Shown: positions 24,237 through 33,902, counted from the first letter of the stretch. The stretch: 64,000 nt of DNA from Actinomycetota bacterium (GCA_014238065.1 JABABU010000003.1:1-64000); one strand, 5' to 3'. Notes: generated from the letters alone by a model not told the origin. Numbers and translations: made by a program.

Positions 24237-24833
24237 ATGAAAGCAGTACACATCGTCTCGGGCACCGCGGTGCCTCTCGACAGAAGCGACGTGGACACCG
24301 ACCAGATCATTCCGAGCGACTGGCTCAAGCAAGTCGAGAGGACCGGTTTCGAGAAGGGCTTGTTCAGCGAGTGGCGCGACGACAGAGAGTTCGTGCTGAA
24401 CAACGAGGCCTACGCCGCCGCGAGCATCCTGATCGGCGGACTCAACTTCGGAACCGGTTCGTCGCGGGAACACGCGGTGTGGGCCATTCAGCAGTACGGA
24501 TTCGACGCGGTCATCTCGCCACGGTTCGCCGACATCTTCAGGAACAACTGCACGAAGAACGGGCTCGTACCAGTTCAGGTCTCTGTAGAACTCGGCCAAG
24601 CGCTGATGGAAGCCGTTCAGCACGATCCATCGCTCGAGATCACCGTCGATGTCGCCCGGCTCACCGTCGAGGCACCACAAGTCGGGCTCAGCGGTACCTT
24701 TCCGCTCGATCGCTCGACGCAGGAACGCTTCCTCGAAGGCCTCGACGACATCGGAATCACGCTCCGCACAGAGTCTGCGATCGGTGACTACGAGGCGGCT
24801 CGCCCGAGTTGGCTGCCAGCAGTGAGTTCCTGA
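24237..24833 (+). CDS. leuD: 3-isopropylmalate dehydratase small subunit
   Basis: 198 residues, normal length. VDTDQIIPSDWLKQVERTGFEKGLF gives the substrate-recognition start, NFGTGSSREHAVWAI is the swivelling-domain signature, and ISPRFADIFRNNCTKNGLVPV follows. GAGGAGC lies just upstream of the ATG. It forms the LeuCD isomerase with the preceding gene. A weak CCTGA/TCAGG hairpin follows but lacks a T run. Confidence 0.95.
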   Translation: MKAVHIVSGTAVPLDRSDVDTDQIIPSDWLKQVERTGFEKGLFSEWRDDREFVLNNEAYAAASILIGGLNFGTGSSREHAVWAIQQYGFDAVISPRFADIFRNNCTKNGLVPVQVSVELGQALMEAVQHDPSLEITVDVARLTVEAPQVGLSGTFPLDRSTQERFLEGLDDIGITLRTESAIGDYEAARPSWLPAVSS

Positions 24834-24928
24834 CAGCGCTATCAGGGGTTTCACATCACTGAACCGGTGCTCATCGCGGTCGACGGATCGATCAAGGCGC
24901 AGTAGCCACGCACGCGCCGTGAGCATTG

Positions 24929-26812
24929 ATGAACAACCAATCTGTCGAACTCAGCTATTTCAGCGGTGCCTTCATCCGACGTTGGCATCTCCCCCTCGGT
25001 CTCGCCGTCATCGGCGCGCTCATCGGGCTGCAACTTCGGGCCGAAGTCGGTCCGACGATGTACGAGGCTGAGACAAGGCTCCTGATCCGACCGGTCACAG
25101 ACTCGGTGTTCGATTCGAACATTCGCGTCGACCAGATCATCAACGAGGACACAGAGGCTCAACTCGCAGCATCGGAACTCGTGGTGGTCAATGCACTCGA
25201 ACTGCTCAGCACCAATGCCGCCGACGACCTCTCCCCGGCAACCATCGAGGAAGCTCTCAGCGTCAAGATCAGGTCCGACTCTCAGATCGTCGTCATCCGG
25301 TTCCGACACCAAGATCCCGACACCGCGGGAGCAGTTGCCAATGCCATTGCTTCGGCCTACCTCAGCCACAGGAGCAGCACCGCAGTCGCCGAAATGGACC
25401 GTCAGGTCAACCAGTTCGCCGCCCAGATCTCCGATCTCACCCGCGACCTCACCATCGCAAATGTCACCATCGCAACTGGCGCATCCGAACAGCAGGCACG
25501 GCGATTGCTGGAGCAGCGGATCGCGAAACTCGAGGAGGTTGTCGCCATCGCAGCGCTGCAGGGGGAACCATCCGCTGTGGTGGGTGACCCGATCGGCGAC
25601 CTGGTCGCCGAACTCTCAGCACTCGAGACAACCGTCGACCCTGTCGCACTTGCAGCAGCCAACACAAGCGCCGAGCTCATCACCGAGCAGATCTCCAATC
25701 TCCGCGAGGAACTGCTCACGTTGTTGACCATCGAAATCGATGGCGGCGAATCGATCCAGACTGCCGCTCGAGGTGAAGCCCTGCTGCCTCCGAACGACCT
25801 GGTCCGGCCGGCGATCGGCAGTCTTGTCGGACTGCTTCTCGGACTCGTGTTGGCCGTGATCGTCAACCGATCGGTCATCGCAAAAACGACGTCAGCCACG
25901 GCAACCGTCGGAGGTGACGCACAGAACCCCCCCGATGTCGGGAACCAGCGATCAGATGCGGGGACAGCAACTACCGATCCGATTACGGATACACAGCCGA
26001 TCCACGAACACGAATCCTCTCTAAAGGCGACCGAGTTCAAAGGGTCCGAGCCGATCTTCGACGCCGACAACGAACCCGCTGTCGGCGAAGCTGGTCGATT
26101 CGCTGCCCCTCGACCCGTCCAGGGCCGCGATGCGCGGAGCGGACTGCACACCAACGCCCATCAGTCGGCCGAATCGACGACATCTGCCAACAACACCGTT
26201 GTTTCACTTGCCGACATCGAAAAGATCCCGCGTTCCGCTACCCAGCCCATCGTGGTGACCGCGCCCCGATCGGAGGCAGCCTTGGCCCTTCGTCGAGTGG
26301 CCAGGGTCATTCAGAACGACGCAGCCGATCTGACGACTCCTTCGATTCTGATCACGAGCGCAAGGGAGCACGAGGGCAAGAGCACCGTCGCCATGAACCT
26401 GGCCGCCGCATTGCGCCAGGACGGCATGTCGGTCCTATTGATCACCGATGCTCACGCAGAGACCACCGTTCCCGGCGTTCACGTTCTGCCACCCGGAATG
26501 CAACTCGGCCCGGAACTGGTGTTCCCGGACACCGACCGCCTGAAGCAACTGCTCGCCGAAGCCCGCGATCTGGTGGATGTGGTGCTGATCGATGGTCCAG
26601 CAGTCTTGACGAACACCGAGGCTTCTCGGCTCGCAAGCGTCACCGATCACGCCGTCCTCGTCGCAGTGAACTCAAAGACCAGCGCCTCAGATGTCTCCGC
26701 GAGCGTAGCGATGCTCGAAGAGAGCGGAACCACCTTGTTCGGCCTCGTCACCACCTCACGTCCGTCATGGCTGGTCAGGCGTGTCACCGGCCCAGACACC
26801 GCCATCAGCTGA
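24929..26812 (+). CDS. Wzz-type chain-length protein fused to a BY-kinase-like P-loop domain
   Basis: 627 residues from ATG 24929 (a TTG directly before is possible). TM1 is at about 20-37, the periplasm-type helical domain runs to about 285, TM2 is at about 290-312 (IGSLVGLLLGLVLAVIV), a disordered acidic linker runs to about 430, and a P-loop domain covers 445-625. Walker A reads SAREHEGKST, the A' strand reads LLITDA and Walker B reads VVLIDGPAV. Such fusions control capsule or exopolysaccharide length. The C-terminus (RRVTGPDTAIS) has no tyrosine cluster and the P-loop domain is short, so kinase activity is doubtful. No other polysaccharide genes adjoin it. Confidence 0.75.
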   Translation: MNNQSVELSYFSGAFIRRWHLPLGLAVIGALIGLQLRAEVGPTMYEAETRLLIRPVTDSVFDSNIRVDQIINEDTEAQLAASELVVVNALELLSTNAADDLSPATIEEALSVKIRSDSQIVVIRFRHQDPDTAGAVANAIASAYLSHRSSTAVAEMDRQVNQFAAQISDLTRDLTIANVTIATGASEQQARRLLEQRIAKLEEVVAIAALQGEPSAVVGDPIGDLVAELSALETTVDPVALAAANTSAELITEQISNLREELLTLLTIEIDGGESIQTAARGEALLPPNDLVRPAIGSLVGLLLGLVLAVIVNRSVIAKTTSATATVGGDAQNPPDVGNQRSDAGTATTDPITDTQPIHEHESSLKATEFKGSEPIFDADNEPAVGEAGRFAAPRPVQGRDARSGLHTNAHQSAESTTSANNTVVSLADIEKIPRSATQPIVVTAPRSEAALALRRVARVIQNDAADLTTPSILITSAREHEGKSTVAMNLAAALRQDGMSVLLITDAHAETTVPGVHVLPPGMQLGPELVFPDTDRLKQLLAEARDLVDVVLIDGPAVLTNTEASRLASVTDHAVLVAVNSKTSASDVSASVAMLEESGTTLFGLVTTSRPSWLVRRVTGPDTAIS

Positions 26813-26872
26813 GCCGTTCCGCCTGATACTGACGTCCCGCGTAGCATCAGATCGCACTGATAGCGTGCCCAC

Positions 26873-27256
26873 ATGGCTGGCCTCATCCGTTCGCTCATTG
26901 CTCTCGTGGTACTCGCGTTCATCGCGAAGACGATCGAGCGCAAACGACACTCGGCACAGGCTGATGACGCGACACAGTGGCCGGCGTGGAATCAAGGTGC
27001 TTCAACACCAGGTGAATCAGCATCGAATGCAACAGTCCCAGAACCAGAACCAGAGCCGGTTTCGGTGGCGGCGTCCGAGTCATGGTCCGCCCCCATCGAC
27101 GGCGATTGCCCTCCCGGGTTTCCGGTGAAGGTCAAGCTGAGCAGTCGCATCTACCACGTCGAAGGAATGATGCACTGGGGTCGCTTACATGCCGACCGGT
27201 GCTACTCGAGCACGGTCGCGGCCGAAGCTGACGGGTTCAGGGCTTCCAAGATGTAA
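26873..27256 (+). CDS. Membrane-anchored protein with a C-terminal sunset-like domain
   Basis: 127 residues. A single N-terminal membrane segment (LIRSLIALVVLAFIAKTI, about 4-21) is followed by a polar, acidic linker (EPEPEP) and a C-terminal domain with CPPGFPVKVKLSSRIYHVEG and CYSSTVAAEADGFRASK. That pattern (HPxKxxxSSxIYHxPGxxxY... CFxTxxxAxxAGYRxSK) is found fused to many actinobacterial envelope proteins and is often annotated as a sunset domain; the identification is by memory of the motif. Function unknown. It lies 60 bases after the Wzz-like gene. Confidence 0.6.
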   Translation: MAGLIRSLIALVVLAFIAKTIERKRHSAQADDATQWPAWNQGASTPGESASNATVPEPEPEPVSVAASESWSAPIDGDCPPGFPVKVKLSSRIYHVEGMMHWGRLHADRCYSSTVAAEADGFRASKM

Positions 27257-27284
27257 CTACAGGGGTTCGGAAAATCGAGCCCTG

Positions 27285-28475
27285 TCAGCCGAGAAGACCG
27301 GCAACCCGACTGATGCCCTCGACCAGGTCATCATCAGACAGTGCAAACGAGAACCGGCCATACCCAGGAGCGCCGAACGCCTCACCAGGGACAAAAGCGA
27401 CCCTCGCCTCGTCGAGCACGACGTCGGCCAGCTCGAGGGTCGATCCGATGCTTCGGCCGGCCACAGTCCGTCCGATGAGGTCTTCGAAAGAAGGGAACGC
27501 GTAGAACGCGCCCTGCGGCTCTGGGCAGATCACGCCGTCGATCTCGTTCAGCATCCTGTGAATCGTCCGGCGACGTCTGTCGAAAGCCCCTCGCATCATC
27601 GCCACATCGTCAAGGCCACCCGTCAGCGCGGCAATACTGGCAACCTGACTGATGTTCGCCACGTTCGATGTGGCGTGCGATTGCAGGTTCGTGGCTCCGG
27701 TGATCACATCGTGAGGCGCGATCATCCACCCGACGCGCCAACCCGTCATCGCGTAGGTCTTCGCGACGCCGTTGAGCACGACGCACTGTTCGGCCAGATC
27801 GGGGACAACGGTGGCGATCGAGTGATGCTCGTTGGTGCCATAGACAAGGTGCTCGTAGATCTCGTCGGTGATGACCCATATGCCTCGTTCCACTGCCCAT
27901 TGGCCGATCGCTCTGATCTCCTCGAGCGGATACACAGCGCCGGTCGGGTTCGAAGGCGAAACGAACACGATCGCCTTCGTGCGATCTGTGGTCGCAGCCT
28001 CGAGTTGATCGACAGTGACCCGAAATCCGCTCTCGGCATCGGTTGGAAGCGTCACCGTTGTTCCACCCGCGAGGGCAATGGGTTCTGGATACGTGGTCCA
28101 GTAGGGGGCTGGAAGAAGGACTTCGTCGCCAGGATCGATCAGGGCCAGCATCGTGTTGTACACGGCATGCTTTCCTCCGTTCGTCACAAGAACGTTCGAC
28201 GGAGAGACCTCGAACCCAGAATCGCGTCGCGTCTTGTCGACGATTGCCTGCTTCATCTCGGGAAGCCCACTGGCAGCGCTGTACCGGTGATACTTAGGGT
28301 CCTGGCATGCCTCAACCGCTGCTTCGACGATGTGTGCCGGGGTCGCGAAATCGGGTTCACCCGCACCAAAACCGACCACTGACTCGCCGGCTGCCTTCAG
28401 GGCCTTCGCCTTGGCGTCCACGGCGAGCGTCGCCGAAGGGGCGATGGCTGCGATGGCCTCTGATACACGCTTCAT
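27285..28475 (-). CDS. Pyridoxal-phosphate aminotransferase, aspartate aminotransferase type
   Basis: 396 residues of fold type I, class I-gamma. [13 protein letters not shown] is at about 37-50, the PLP Asn/Asp/Tyr region is [10 protein letters not shown] and [11 protein letters not shown], and the Schiff-base Lys is K239 in [15 protein letters not shown]; the substrate Arg lies in [13 protein letters not shown] near the end. The usual Ser before this Lys is Ala here. It likely exchanges amino groups between aspartate and 2-oxoglutarate, although related enzymes accept other substrates. It stands alone, converging with the small membrane protein gene. Confidence 0.88.
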   Translation of the reverse strand: MKRVSEAIAAIAPSATLAVDAKAKALKAAGESVVGFGAGEPDFATPAHIVEAAVEACQDPKYHRYSAASGLPEMKQAIVDKTRRDSGFEVSPSNVLVTNGGKHAVYNTMLALIDPGDEVLLPAPYWTTYPEPIALAGGTTVTLPTDAESGFRVTVDQLEAATTDRTKAIVFVSPSNPTGAVYPLEEIRAIGQWAVERGIWVITDEIYEHLVYGTNEHHSIATVVPDLAEQCVVLNGVAKTYAMTGWRVGWMIAPHDVITGATNLQSHATSNVANISQVASIAALTGGLDDVAMMRGAFDRRRRTIHRMLNEIDGVICPEPQGAFYAFPSFEDLIGRTVAGRSIGSTLELADVVLDEARVAFVPGEAFGAPGYGRFSFALSDDDLVEGISRVAGLLG

Positions 28476-28579
28476 CGGATCTCGACTCCTGAGTTCTGCC
28501 GCTGGCGAACAGAGCTCGTGCGGCGGTTGCAGCTGACAGTGTGTCAGCCAGGATCGTCGAAGAGACGCACAATTTGACT

Positions 28580-29101
28580 TCAGGCTTCAGTGCCGAGCAG
28601 CGCAAATCGATCGTGGTCGCACCATCGTCCTCCTACCATGAGATAGCTCGGCGAGAATCCCTCGTAGCGGAACGACAATGCCTCTACCAGACGTCGCGAT
28701 GCCGAGTTGCCTGGCTGGATGTTCGCTTCGACGCGATGGAGGCCGAGCTCGCGAAACGCCCGCCTCAGAACCATCGCTACGCTCTCGCGTACCAGTCCGA
28801 GTCCTGCTGTCTCCGCGAACCCGTAATAACCGAGCGATCCGGACTGGAGCGAGCCCCTGAATATGTTGTTGATGTTCACCACACCGGCGAGTCGACCGTC
28901 ATAGGTGGTGGCTAGATGTGCCTCGACCGATGGCTTCTTGATGGCTTCCAGCCACATCTGGTACGCGACCGGTGTCCGCGGCGGATGAACCCAGCCATCG
29001 TGCAAGGCTTCGCTCGCTTCGACCGAAGCACAGAACCGCTCGAGGTCGGCGCCTGTGGGACGCCGAAGCACAACTCGGTCACCCCTGGCAAGAACGTTCA
29101 C
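28580..29101 (-). CDS. GNAT family N-acetyltransferase, RimJ/RimL-like
   Basis: 173 residues. [18 protein letters not shown] at the start, [23 protein letters not shown] as the beta-hairpin core, [47 protein letters not shown] as the acetyl-CoA binding and C-terminal half. This order matches the RimJ/RimL group that acetylates N-terminal amino groups of proteins or antibiotics; no substrate is implied. It is divergent from the selenoprotein gene with 58 bases between. Confidence 0.85.
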   Translation of the reverse strand: MNVLARGDRVVLRRPTGADLERFCASVEASEALHDGWVHPPRTPVAYQMWLEAIKKPSVEAHLATTYDGRLAGVVNINNIFRGSLQSGSLGYYGFAETAGLGLVRESVAMVLRRAFRELGLHRVEANIQPGNSASRRLVEALSFRYEGFSPSYLMVGGRWCDHDRFALLGTEA

Positions 29102-29159
29102 AGCGCGATCTTGTCAGCAGGACACAGCAAGACCAAGACGCGCCAACTAGGTTCGGCCG

Positions 29160-30260
29160 ATGCTCGTACGCGATGGCCACCCGATCGACGCAGACGTGTT
29201 CGCCCGCCGCACCGGTTGGTCGATCAGGCCCGAAGGCGCGTGTAAGGACGACACCTGCATTCCATTGCCGGACAGGCCGGTGACCGCCCAGAGCCTGAGC
29301 GAAAGACTCGGCATGGCCATTGCGACGTCTCCTGGAAACGACGTGATCGCCCTCGGTCCCCCCTCCATCGGCGGTCGGGCACTCGACAGCGTCACGGTTC
29401 CACACGACCTCGATTTCCTCGATTTCGATGACAACACCGTCCGGTTGAGAGACGTCAGAGGAAGCCGAACGGTTCTGGTGTCCTGGGCGCCATGGTGAGG
29501 CTGCGCCAACGATCTGCCCGTGTGGCAGTCACTTCATGAACAGGTCTCTCCTCACGGCGTGAACATCGTCTCGGTCTGTCTCGACACAGCAGGCACAGAA
29601 GCCGCCATGCCCCACGTCAACGCAGCCAGAGCAGTAGCGCAGGGCGAACCGCACCCGATGTTGTTCGACCCAGGTCACCTCGTCGATGAAGTCTTCGGGA
29701 TGATCAATGTGCCAAACGCCGTCTGGATCGACGGGTCAGGCAAGCTCGTCCGCCCCTCGGAGCCAGCCTGGCCGGCCGCGGCTCCGGAGCGGCCCGTACC
29801 TAGCGCTCCGCCCCCCGACGGCCGAATCGGGGCCATGATGGCCAACGCAGGTCAGATCGTGGCAGACAGAGCCGAGTACGCAGCAGCAGTCCACGACTGG
29901 GCACTCAAAGGCGCCAGCAGCCAATTCGTGCTTGCCGCCGACGAGGTCATTGGACGCTCGCTGCCCCGCGGACGAAATGAATCGCTTGCAGCTGCTCATT
30001 TTGAAATCGCGCAATTTCTCCACCGCAACGGAAGCGAGAGCGATGCGGTCGAGCATTTCCGTCGTTCGCACGAGTTACAGCCAGACAACTGGACGTACCG
30101 GCGCCAGGCGTGGTCGATGCAACCATCCGCGCTGGATGGCGGCCTCGAACGATTCTGGCAGGGCCCGATCGATGGGACGGATTGGCCTTATCGGGGTGAC
30201 TGGGTATCGGACATCGAACAGTCAGGCCCTGAGAACTACTACGGCCGGTTCGTCCCCTGA
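29160..30260 (+). CDS. Probable selenoprotein: thioredoxin-fold redoxin with Sec113 (in-frame TGA)
   Basis: Two frames of the same phase, 29160-29495 and 29499-30260, are separated only by TGA at 29496-29498. Together they encode 366 residues. The junction reads VSWAPW-[TGA]-GCANDLPVWQ, where redoxins have Cys, giving a U-G-C active site (Sec113, Cys115) on a TlpA/AhpC-like fold that continues with NIVSVCLDTAG and FGMINVPNAVWIDGSGKLV. Cys28 and Cys33 add a second pair. A TPR-like segment lies at about 275-310. A hairpin fitting a bacterial SECIS follows the TGA. TAGGTT 6 bases before the ATG suggests a leaderless start. Thiol or peroxide reduction is likely. The alternative is a nonsense mutation or read error; no Sec machinery genes are in the window. 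Confidence 0.75.
29511..29530 (+). promoter_or_regulatory. Candidate bacterial SECIS hairpin
   Basis: CTGCC-CGTGT-GGCAG forms a 5-bp stem, extended by GA/TC across a single bulged U (29513). The apical loop begins 21 bases after the TGA, has G as its second base and contains GU. In E. coli fdhF the bulged U lies about 15 bases and the loop GU about 20 bases after the UGA; here they are at 15 and 22-23. It lies within the coding sequence, as bacterial SECIS elements do. Confidence 0.65.
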
Positions 30261-30295
30261 AACCCCACCCTCTCGGAGCCAGTGCCTGACACGGC

Positions 30296-30802
30296 CTAGT
30301 TGAGCCGCGGGTCGTCGGGGAAAAGGCGGTAGCGCGATCGATCGTCTGGTTGGCGGCCGAGCACTCGATACCACAGCTCTTGTGGTTCGGGCCCGAAGAT
30401 GTCGTCGTCGTGCGCGTCGACGAGCCACCAGGCATCCTCCGCCAGCTCCATCTCGAGCTGGCCAGCCGACCATCCGGCGTAGCCCCGAAAGAGACGTACG
30501 GGACCGACATTCATCGGCCCGAGTTCGAGGTCGGCAGGACTGACGTCGCCTTCGCTGTTGCGTCCGACGCCGAGAACACCTGTCGGTTCGACAGGACCGC
30601 CTGTAAACAGCACCGTGGGCTCGACGGTTGCAACCTCCCATCCGGGGAACGACTCGGCGACCGTGACTTCGCTCGGTCGGTTGAGAACCACTCCGAGACT
30701 TCCAGCATCGTTGTGTTCGAGCATGAGGATCACCGTTCGGCGAAACGTGCGTTCCCCAAGCATCGGTGTCGCCACGAGTAGCTGCCCTGGGGCCGGTCCC
30801 AT
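30296..30802 (-). CDS. YqgE/AlgH family protein (UPF0301)
   Basis: 168 residues. GQLLVATPMLGERTFRRTVILMLEHNDAGSLGVVLNRPSEVTV at the start, FTGGPVEPTGVLGVGRN in the middle and FRGYAGWSAGQLEMELAEDAWWLVDA with the C-terminal acidic half are the conserved blocks. The family is widespread and of unknown biochemical function; a regulatory role was proposed for AlgH in Pseudomonas. It lies between the selenoprotein (converging) and the two-component genes. Confidence 0.9.
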   Translation of the reverse strand: MGPAPGQLLVATPMLGERTFRRTVILMLEHNDAGSLGVVLNRPSEVTVAESFPGWEVATVEPTVLFTGGPVEPTGVLGVGRNSEGDVSPADLELGPMNVGPVRLFRGYAGWSAGQLEMELAEDAWWLVDAHDDDIFGPEPQELWYRVLGRQPDDRSRYRLFPDDPRLN

Positions 30803-30840
30803 GACCTCTTTCTAGCGCCAAGCAGCCAAGCCGCGACCGA

Positions 30841-32010
30841 TCATGAGTCTGCCGCTGCCGAACGCGGGATCGAGATGACCACCTCTGCTCCTCCGCCGGC
30901 CTGATTACCAGCGATGATGTCGCCTCCGTGCACCTCGACGATCCGTCTCGCGATCGCCATGCCGAGACCGGTCGAACCCTTTCTGTCGCCGCGATGGAAT
31001 CGATCGAACACGTGGGGGATGTCACCGGTTGCGAAGCCGTCACCGTCATCACGAATGATGACCTGGCCGTTTCTCTCCGTCTGGTCGACCGAGATCGTGA
31101 CCCGGTTCGCTCGTTCGACCGCGTTACGAACGACGGTTGTCACCGCCTGGCGGAGCAGGCTGTAATCGGCGTCGACGACGACCACGAAACTCACGTCGGC
31201 AGAGACCACGGCATGGTCATGCCGCACACCGGCAGCCACCTCCTCGGCTAGCAGATCAAGTCGAAGCGGAGCAACGCGAGGAAGCGCCTGACCCGATTCG
31301 AGCCTGGCGAACTCCAGCAGTTCGTTGACGCCGACGCTCGCTCGATCGGCCGCAAGTGCTATCTCACTCAGCGACGCCCTGTACTCGTCTTCGCTCCGAT
31401 TACGTCCGAGCGTGTGACTCGCCGATGCTTGGATCACCGCAAGCGGCGTTCTGAGCTCATGGGCTGCATCTGCGATGAAATCACGTTGCTGGGCGAGCAC
31501 ATGGCGCGTCGGCGTCAACGATCGACCGGCGACGAACCATCCGATCGCGCTCGTGATGACGATCGCACCGACGGCTGCGAGCATGATGCGAAGACGAAGT
31601 GCCGAGATGTCGGCATTGAACTCGTCGAGCGCGATGAACGCCACGAAAGCGTCATCGACATCCTCCGACGCCCGGTGCGCAGCCGAGAGCCATTCGCCGT
31701 CCTGATTGAACCGGCCGTACGTTTCGCCGTTCCACAGGGCGTTCTGAGTCACGGTCTGCAGCGGAGGTTCGATCCACGCATCGCCGACAGCCTCCTCGTA
31801 GCCGTCGCCCTCGATGCTGACGTACCAGGTGTTGTTCGTGCTCTCGCCCGCCTGAGCCTCGAGAACGACCGAATCGGCCTCTCGCTCGGCAGAATCAAGG
31901 ATGCGCGAACGGCCGGACTCGGCCGCGACGAAGGCGAGCGCGCCGACCGCCACTGCCGACAACACGCCATAGATGACAGCCAGCTGCGTTCTCAGACGCC
32001 TGAGGTTCAC
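30841..32010 (-). CDS. Two-component sensor histidine kinase
   Basis: 389 residues. TM1 is at about 9-29, a sensor loop at 30-138, TM2 at about 141-161, then a short HAMP-like turn and the dimerisation box with phospho-acceptor His184 in DAAHELRTPL. The ATPase domain has VVRNAVERA (N box), IRDDGDGFATGD (G1) and GSTGLGMAIARRIVEVHGGDI (G2). It autophosphorylates and signals to the OmpR-type regulator encoded 27 bases upstream on the same strand. The extracytoplasmic loop gives no recognised ligand domain. Confidence 0.92.
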   Translation of the reverse strand: MNLRRLRTQLAVIYGVLSAVAVGALAFVAAESGRSRILDSAEREADSVVLEAQAGESTNNTWYVSIEGDGYEEAVGDAWIEPPLQTVTQNALWNGETYGRFNQDGEWLSAAHRASEDVDDAFVAFIALDEFNADISALRLRIMLAAVGAIVITSAIGWFVAGRSLTPTRHVLAQQRDFIADAAHELRTPLAVIQASASHTLGRNRSEDEYRASLSEIALAADRASVGVNELLEFARLESGQALPRVAPLRLDLLAEEVAAGVRHDHAVVSADVSFVVVVDADYSLLRQAVTTVVRNAVERANRVTISVDQTERNGQVIIRDDGDGFATGDIPHVFDRFHRGDRKGSTGLGMAIARRIVEVHGGDIIAGNQAGGGAEVVISIPRSAAADS

Positions 32011-32037
32011 TTCGCCGCCACTCCGGGAACGGTCGGT

Positions 32038-32706
32038 TCACGCATTGAGCCGGTACCCAACTCCCCTGACGGTCTCGATCACTCCGTCGGCACCGGGAAG
32101 TTCGAGCTTCCGCCGGAGGTTCGCAATATGAACGTCCACGACGTTCGACAAGCCGTCGTAGTTGGCGTCCCACACATGATCGAGAAGTGTGGTCCGCCGT
32201 ACGACCTCATCGCGGTGCTGCATCAGATAGTGCAAAAGTGAGAACTCCTTCGGCGTCACCGGCACGACTATCGCGCCACGCCAGACCGTGTGAGCCGCAG
32301 GGTCGAGTCGGATCTCGCCGATCTCGAGGATCGGCGTCAGCGACTCGGCAGGACGCCGAAGCAGAGCCCGCACACGTGCCGACAACTCAGGAAACGCGAA
32401 CGGCTTCGTCAGATAGTCGTCTGCGCCTGCGTCGAGGCCACCCACCTTGTCGCTGAGGGCGTCGCGTGCGGTCAACATCAACACCTTGGCACTGTGCCCA
32501 TCGGCACGCATCTTCGCGCACAGCGCCGTCCCATCACCGTCGGGCAACCCCAGATCGAGCACCACCAAGTCATACTCCTCGACCAGCAGAAACTTCTCGG
32601 CGGCGGCGACAGTCGAGGCCAGATCGACCGCATGACCATCCTCGGCCAATCCGCGCCGAAGCACAGCCCCCAACGCCCTGTCGTCTTCCACCACCAACAC
32701 CCGCAT
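32038..32706 (-). CDS. OmpR/PhoB-type response regulator
   Basis: 222 residues from the ATG at MRVLVVEDD; the open frame extends 11 codons further without support. The receiver domain has acidic pair Glu7-Asp8-Asp9, phospho-acceptor Asp51 in VVLDLGLPDGDG, Thr in LTARDAL and Lys in DYLTKPFAF. The winged helix at about 125-220 shows TPKEFSLLHYLMQHRDEVVRRTTLLDHVWD and VDVHIANLRRKLE. It partners with the histidine kinase that follows. Targets are unknown. Confidence 0.94.
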   Translation of the reverse strand: MRVLVVEDDRALGAVLRRGLAEDGHAVDLASTVAAAEKFLLVEEYDLVVLDLGLPDGDGTALCAKMRADGHSAKVLMLTARDALSDKVGGLDAGADDYLTKPFAFPELSARVRALLRRPAESLTPILEIGEIRLDPAAHTVWRGAIVVPVTPKEFSLLHYLMQHRDEVVRRTTLLDHVWDANYDGLSNVVDVHIANLRRKLELPGADGVIETVRGVGYRLNA

Positions 32707-32867
32707 CAACACATGCTGCCAGACGGTTGGTGAAGCCAAGATGAAGGTTCCGACGGAGAACGCCGAGCCTGAAACCGGCGATTTCGGGGCGCCGAGAAGA
32801 TAGCGAGTCTGGCGGGACGCAACCCGTTCAGTTAGCGGTTGCGCTCAGAGCTCTTCGGGACCGAAAC

Positions 32868-33902
32868 TCAGTCCACTGCGCCGCCGCTGGCGGCGGTGAT
32901 GTCCTGTTTGCCGGCGGTGATCCACGGCATCATGGCGCGAAGTTCACGGCCAACCTCTTCGATGGGATGGTCCATGCCCTCCTGGCGCTTGCGGAGGTAG
33001 TTGGGGCGGCCATTGCGGTTCTCGGCCATCCACTCCTCGGCGAACGTACCGTCTTGGATTTCGGTGAGGATCTTCTTCATCTCGGCGCGGGTTTCGTCGG
33101 TGATGATGCGAGAACCGCGCGACAGGTCGCCGTACTCGGCGGTGTCGGAGATCGAGAAGCGCATGCCGGCGATACCTGCTTCGTAGATGAAGTCGACGAT
33201 GAGCTTCACTTCGTGGAGCGTCTCGAAGTATGCAGACTCCGGTTGGTAGCCGGCCTCGACCAGCGTGTCGTAGCCGGCGCGGATGAGCTCGGTGAGTCCG
33301 CCGCACAGGACGACCTGCTCGCCGAACAGGTCGGTTTCGGTTTCCTCGAGGAACGTGGTCTCCAGCACCCCACCACGCGTGCCGCCGATGCCCTTCGCGT
33401 AGGCGAGGCCGACGGCGTGGGCGGTGCCTGTTGCATCCTGGTGGACGGCGATGAGGGCTGGAACGCCGCCACCTTCGACATAGGTCCTCCGCACGTTGTG
33501 TCCAGGGCCCTTCGGGGCGATCATCCAGACGTCAACGTCGTCCGGAGGCATGATCTGGTCGAAGTGGATGTTGAAGCCATGGGAGAAGGCGATGGACATC
33601 CCCGCGCTGAGGTTCGGCTCGATCGACTCCGAGTAGATCGAGCCCTGCTCGGTGTCGGGAAGCGCGAGCATGATGATGTCGGCTTCGGCGGTGGCGGCCG
33701 CCACCGACAGCACGCGGAGCCCTTCGGATTCTGCTTTGTCCTTCGACGACGATCCTTCACGAAGTCCGACGATGACGTTGACACCGCTGTCGCGCAGGTT
33801 CAGCGCGTGAGCGTGGCCCTGCGACCCGTATCCCAGAATGGCGACGGTCTTGTCGCCGAGGAGTCCGAGGTCGGCGTCGTCTTCGTAGTAGATGGTGGCC
33901 AT
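32868..33902 (-). CDS. ilvC: Ketol-acid reductoisomerase (NADP+)
   Basis: 344 residues, class [22 protein letters not shown] is the nucleotide-binding start, with [13 protein letters not shown] after it; [25 protein letters not shown], the metal ligands in [21 protein letters not shown], and [28 protein letters not shown] follow. It converts acetolactate and acetohydroxybutyrate to dihydroxy acids for Val, Leu and Ile. It follows ilvN by 63 bases, completing ilvB-ilvN-ilvC. The C-terminus is slightly longer than in many class I enzymes (about 330). Confidence 0.95.
   Translation of the reverse strand: MATIYYEDDADLGLLGDKTVAILGYGSQGHAHALNLRDSGVNVIVGLREGSSSKDKAESEGLRVLSVAAATAEADIIMLALPDTEQGSIYSESIEPNLSAGMSIAFSHGFNIHFDQIMPPDDVDVWMIAPKGPGHNVRRTYVEGGGVPALIAVHQDATGTAHAVGLAYAKGIGGTRGGVLETTFLEETETDLFGEQVVLCGGLTELIRAGYDTLVEAGYQPESAYFETLHEVKLIVDFIYEAGIAGMRFSISDTAEYGDLSRGSRIITDETRAEMKKILTEIQDGTFAEEWMAENRNGRPNYLRKRQEGMDHPIEEVGRELRAMMPWITAGKQDITAASGGAVD

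Noticed and set aside
24828-24845. CCTGA/TCAGG hairpin after leuD as terminator
   Set aside because: Only 5 bp and no following T run.
29160-29498. The two halves of the redoxin as separate genes or a plain pseudogene
   Set aside because: The frame is kept precisely across the TGA, the stop replaces one expected Cys, and a SECIS-like hairpin follows; a random nonsense mutation would not predict both. It cannot be excluded without the Sec machinery.
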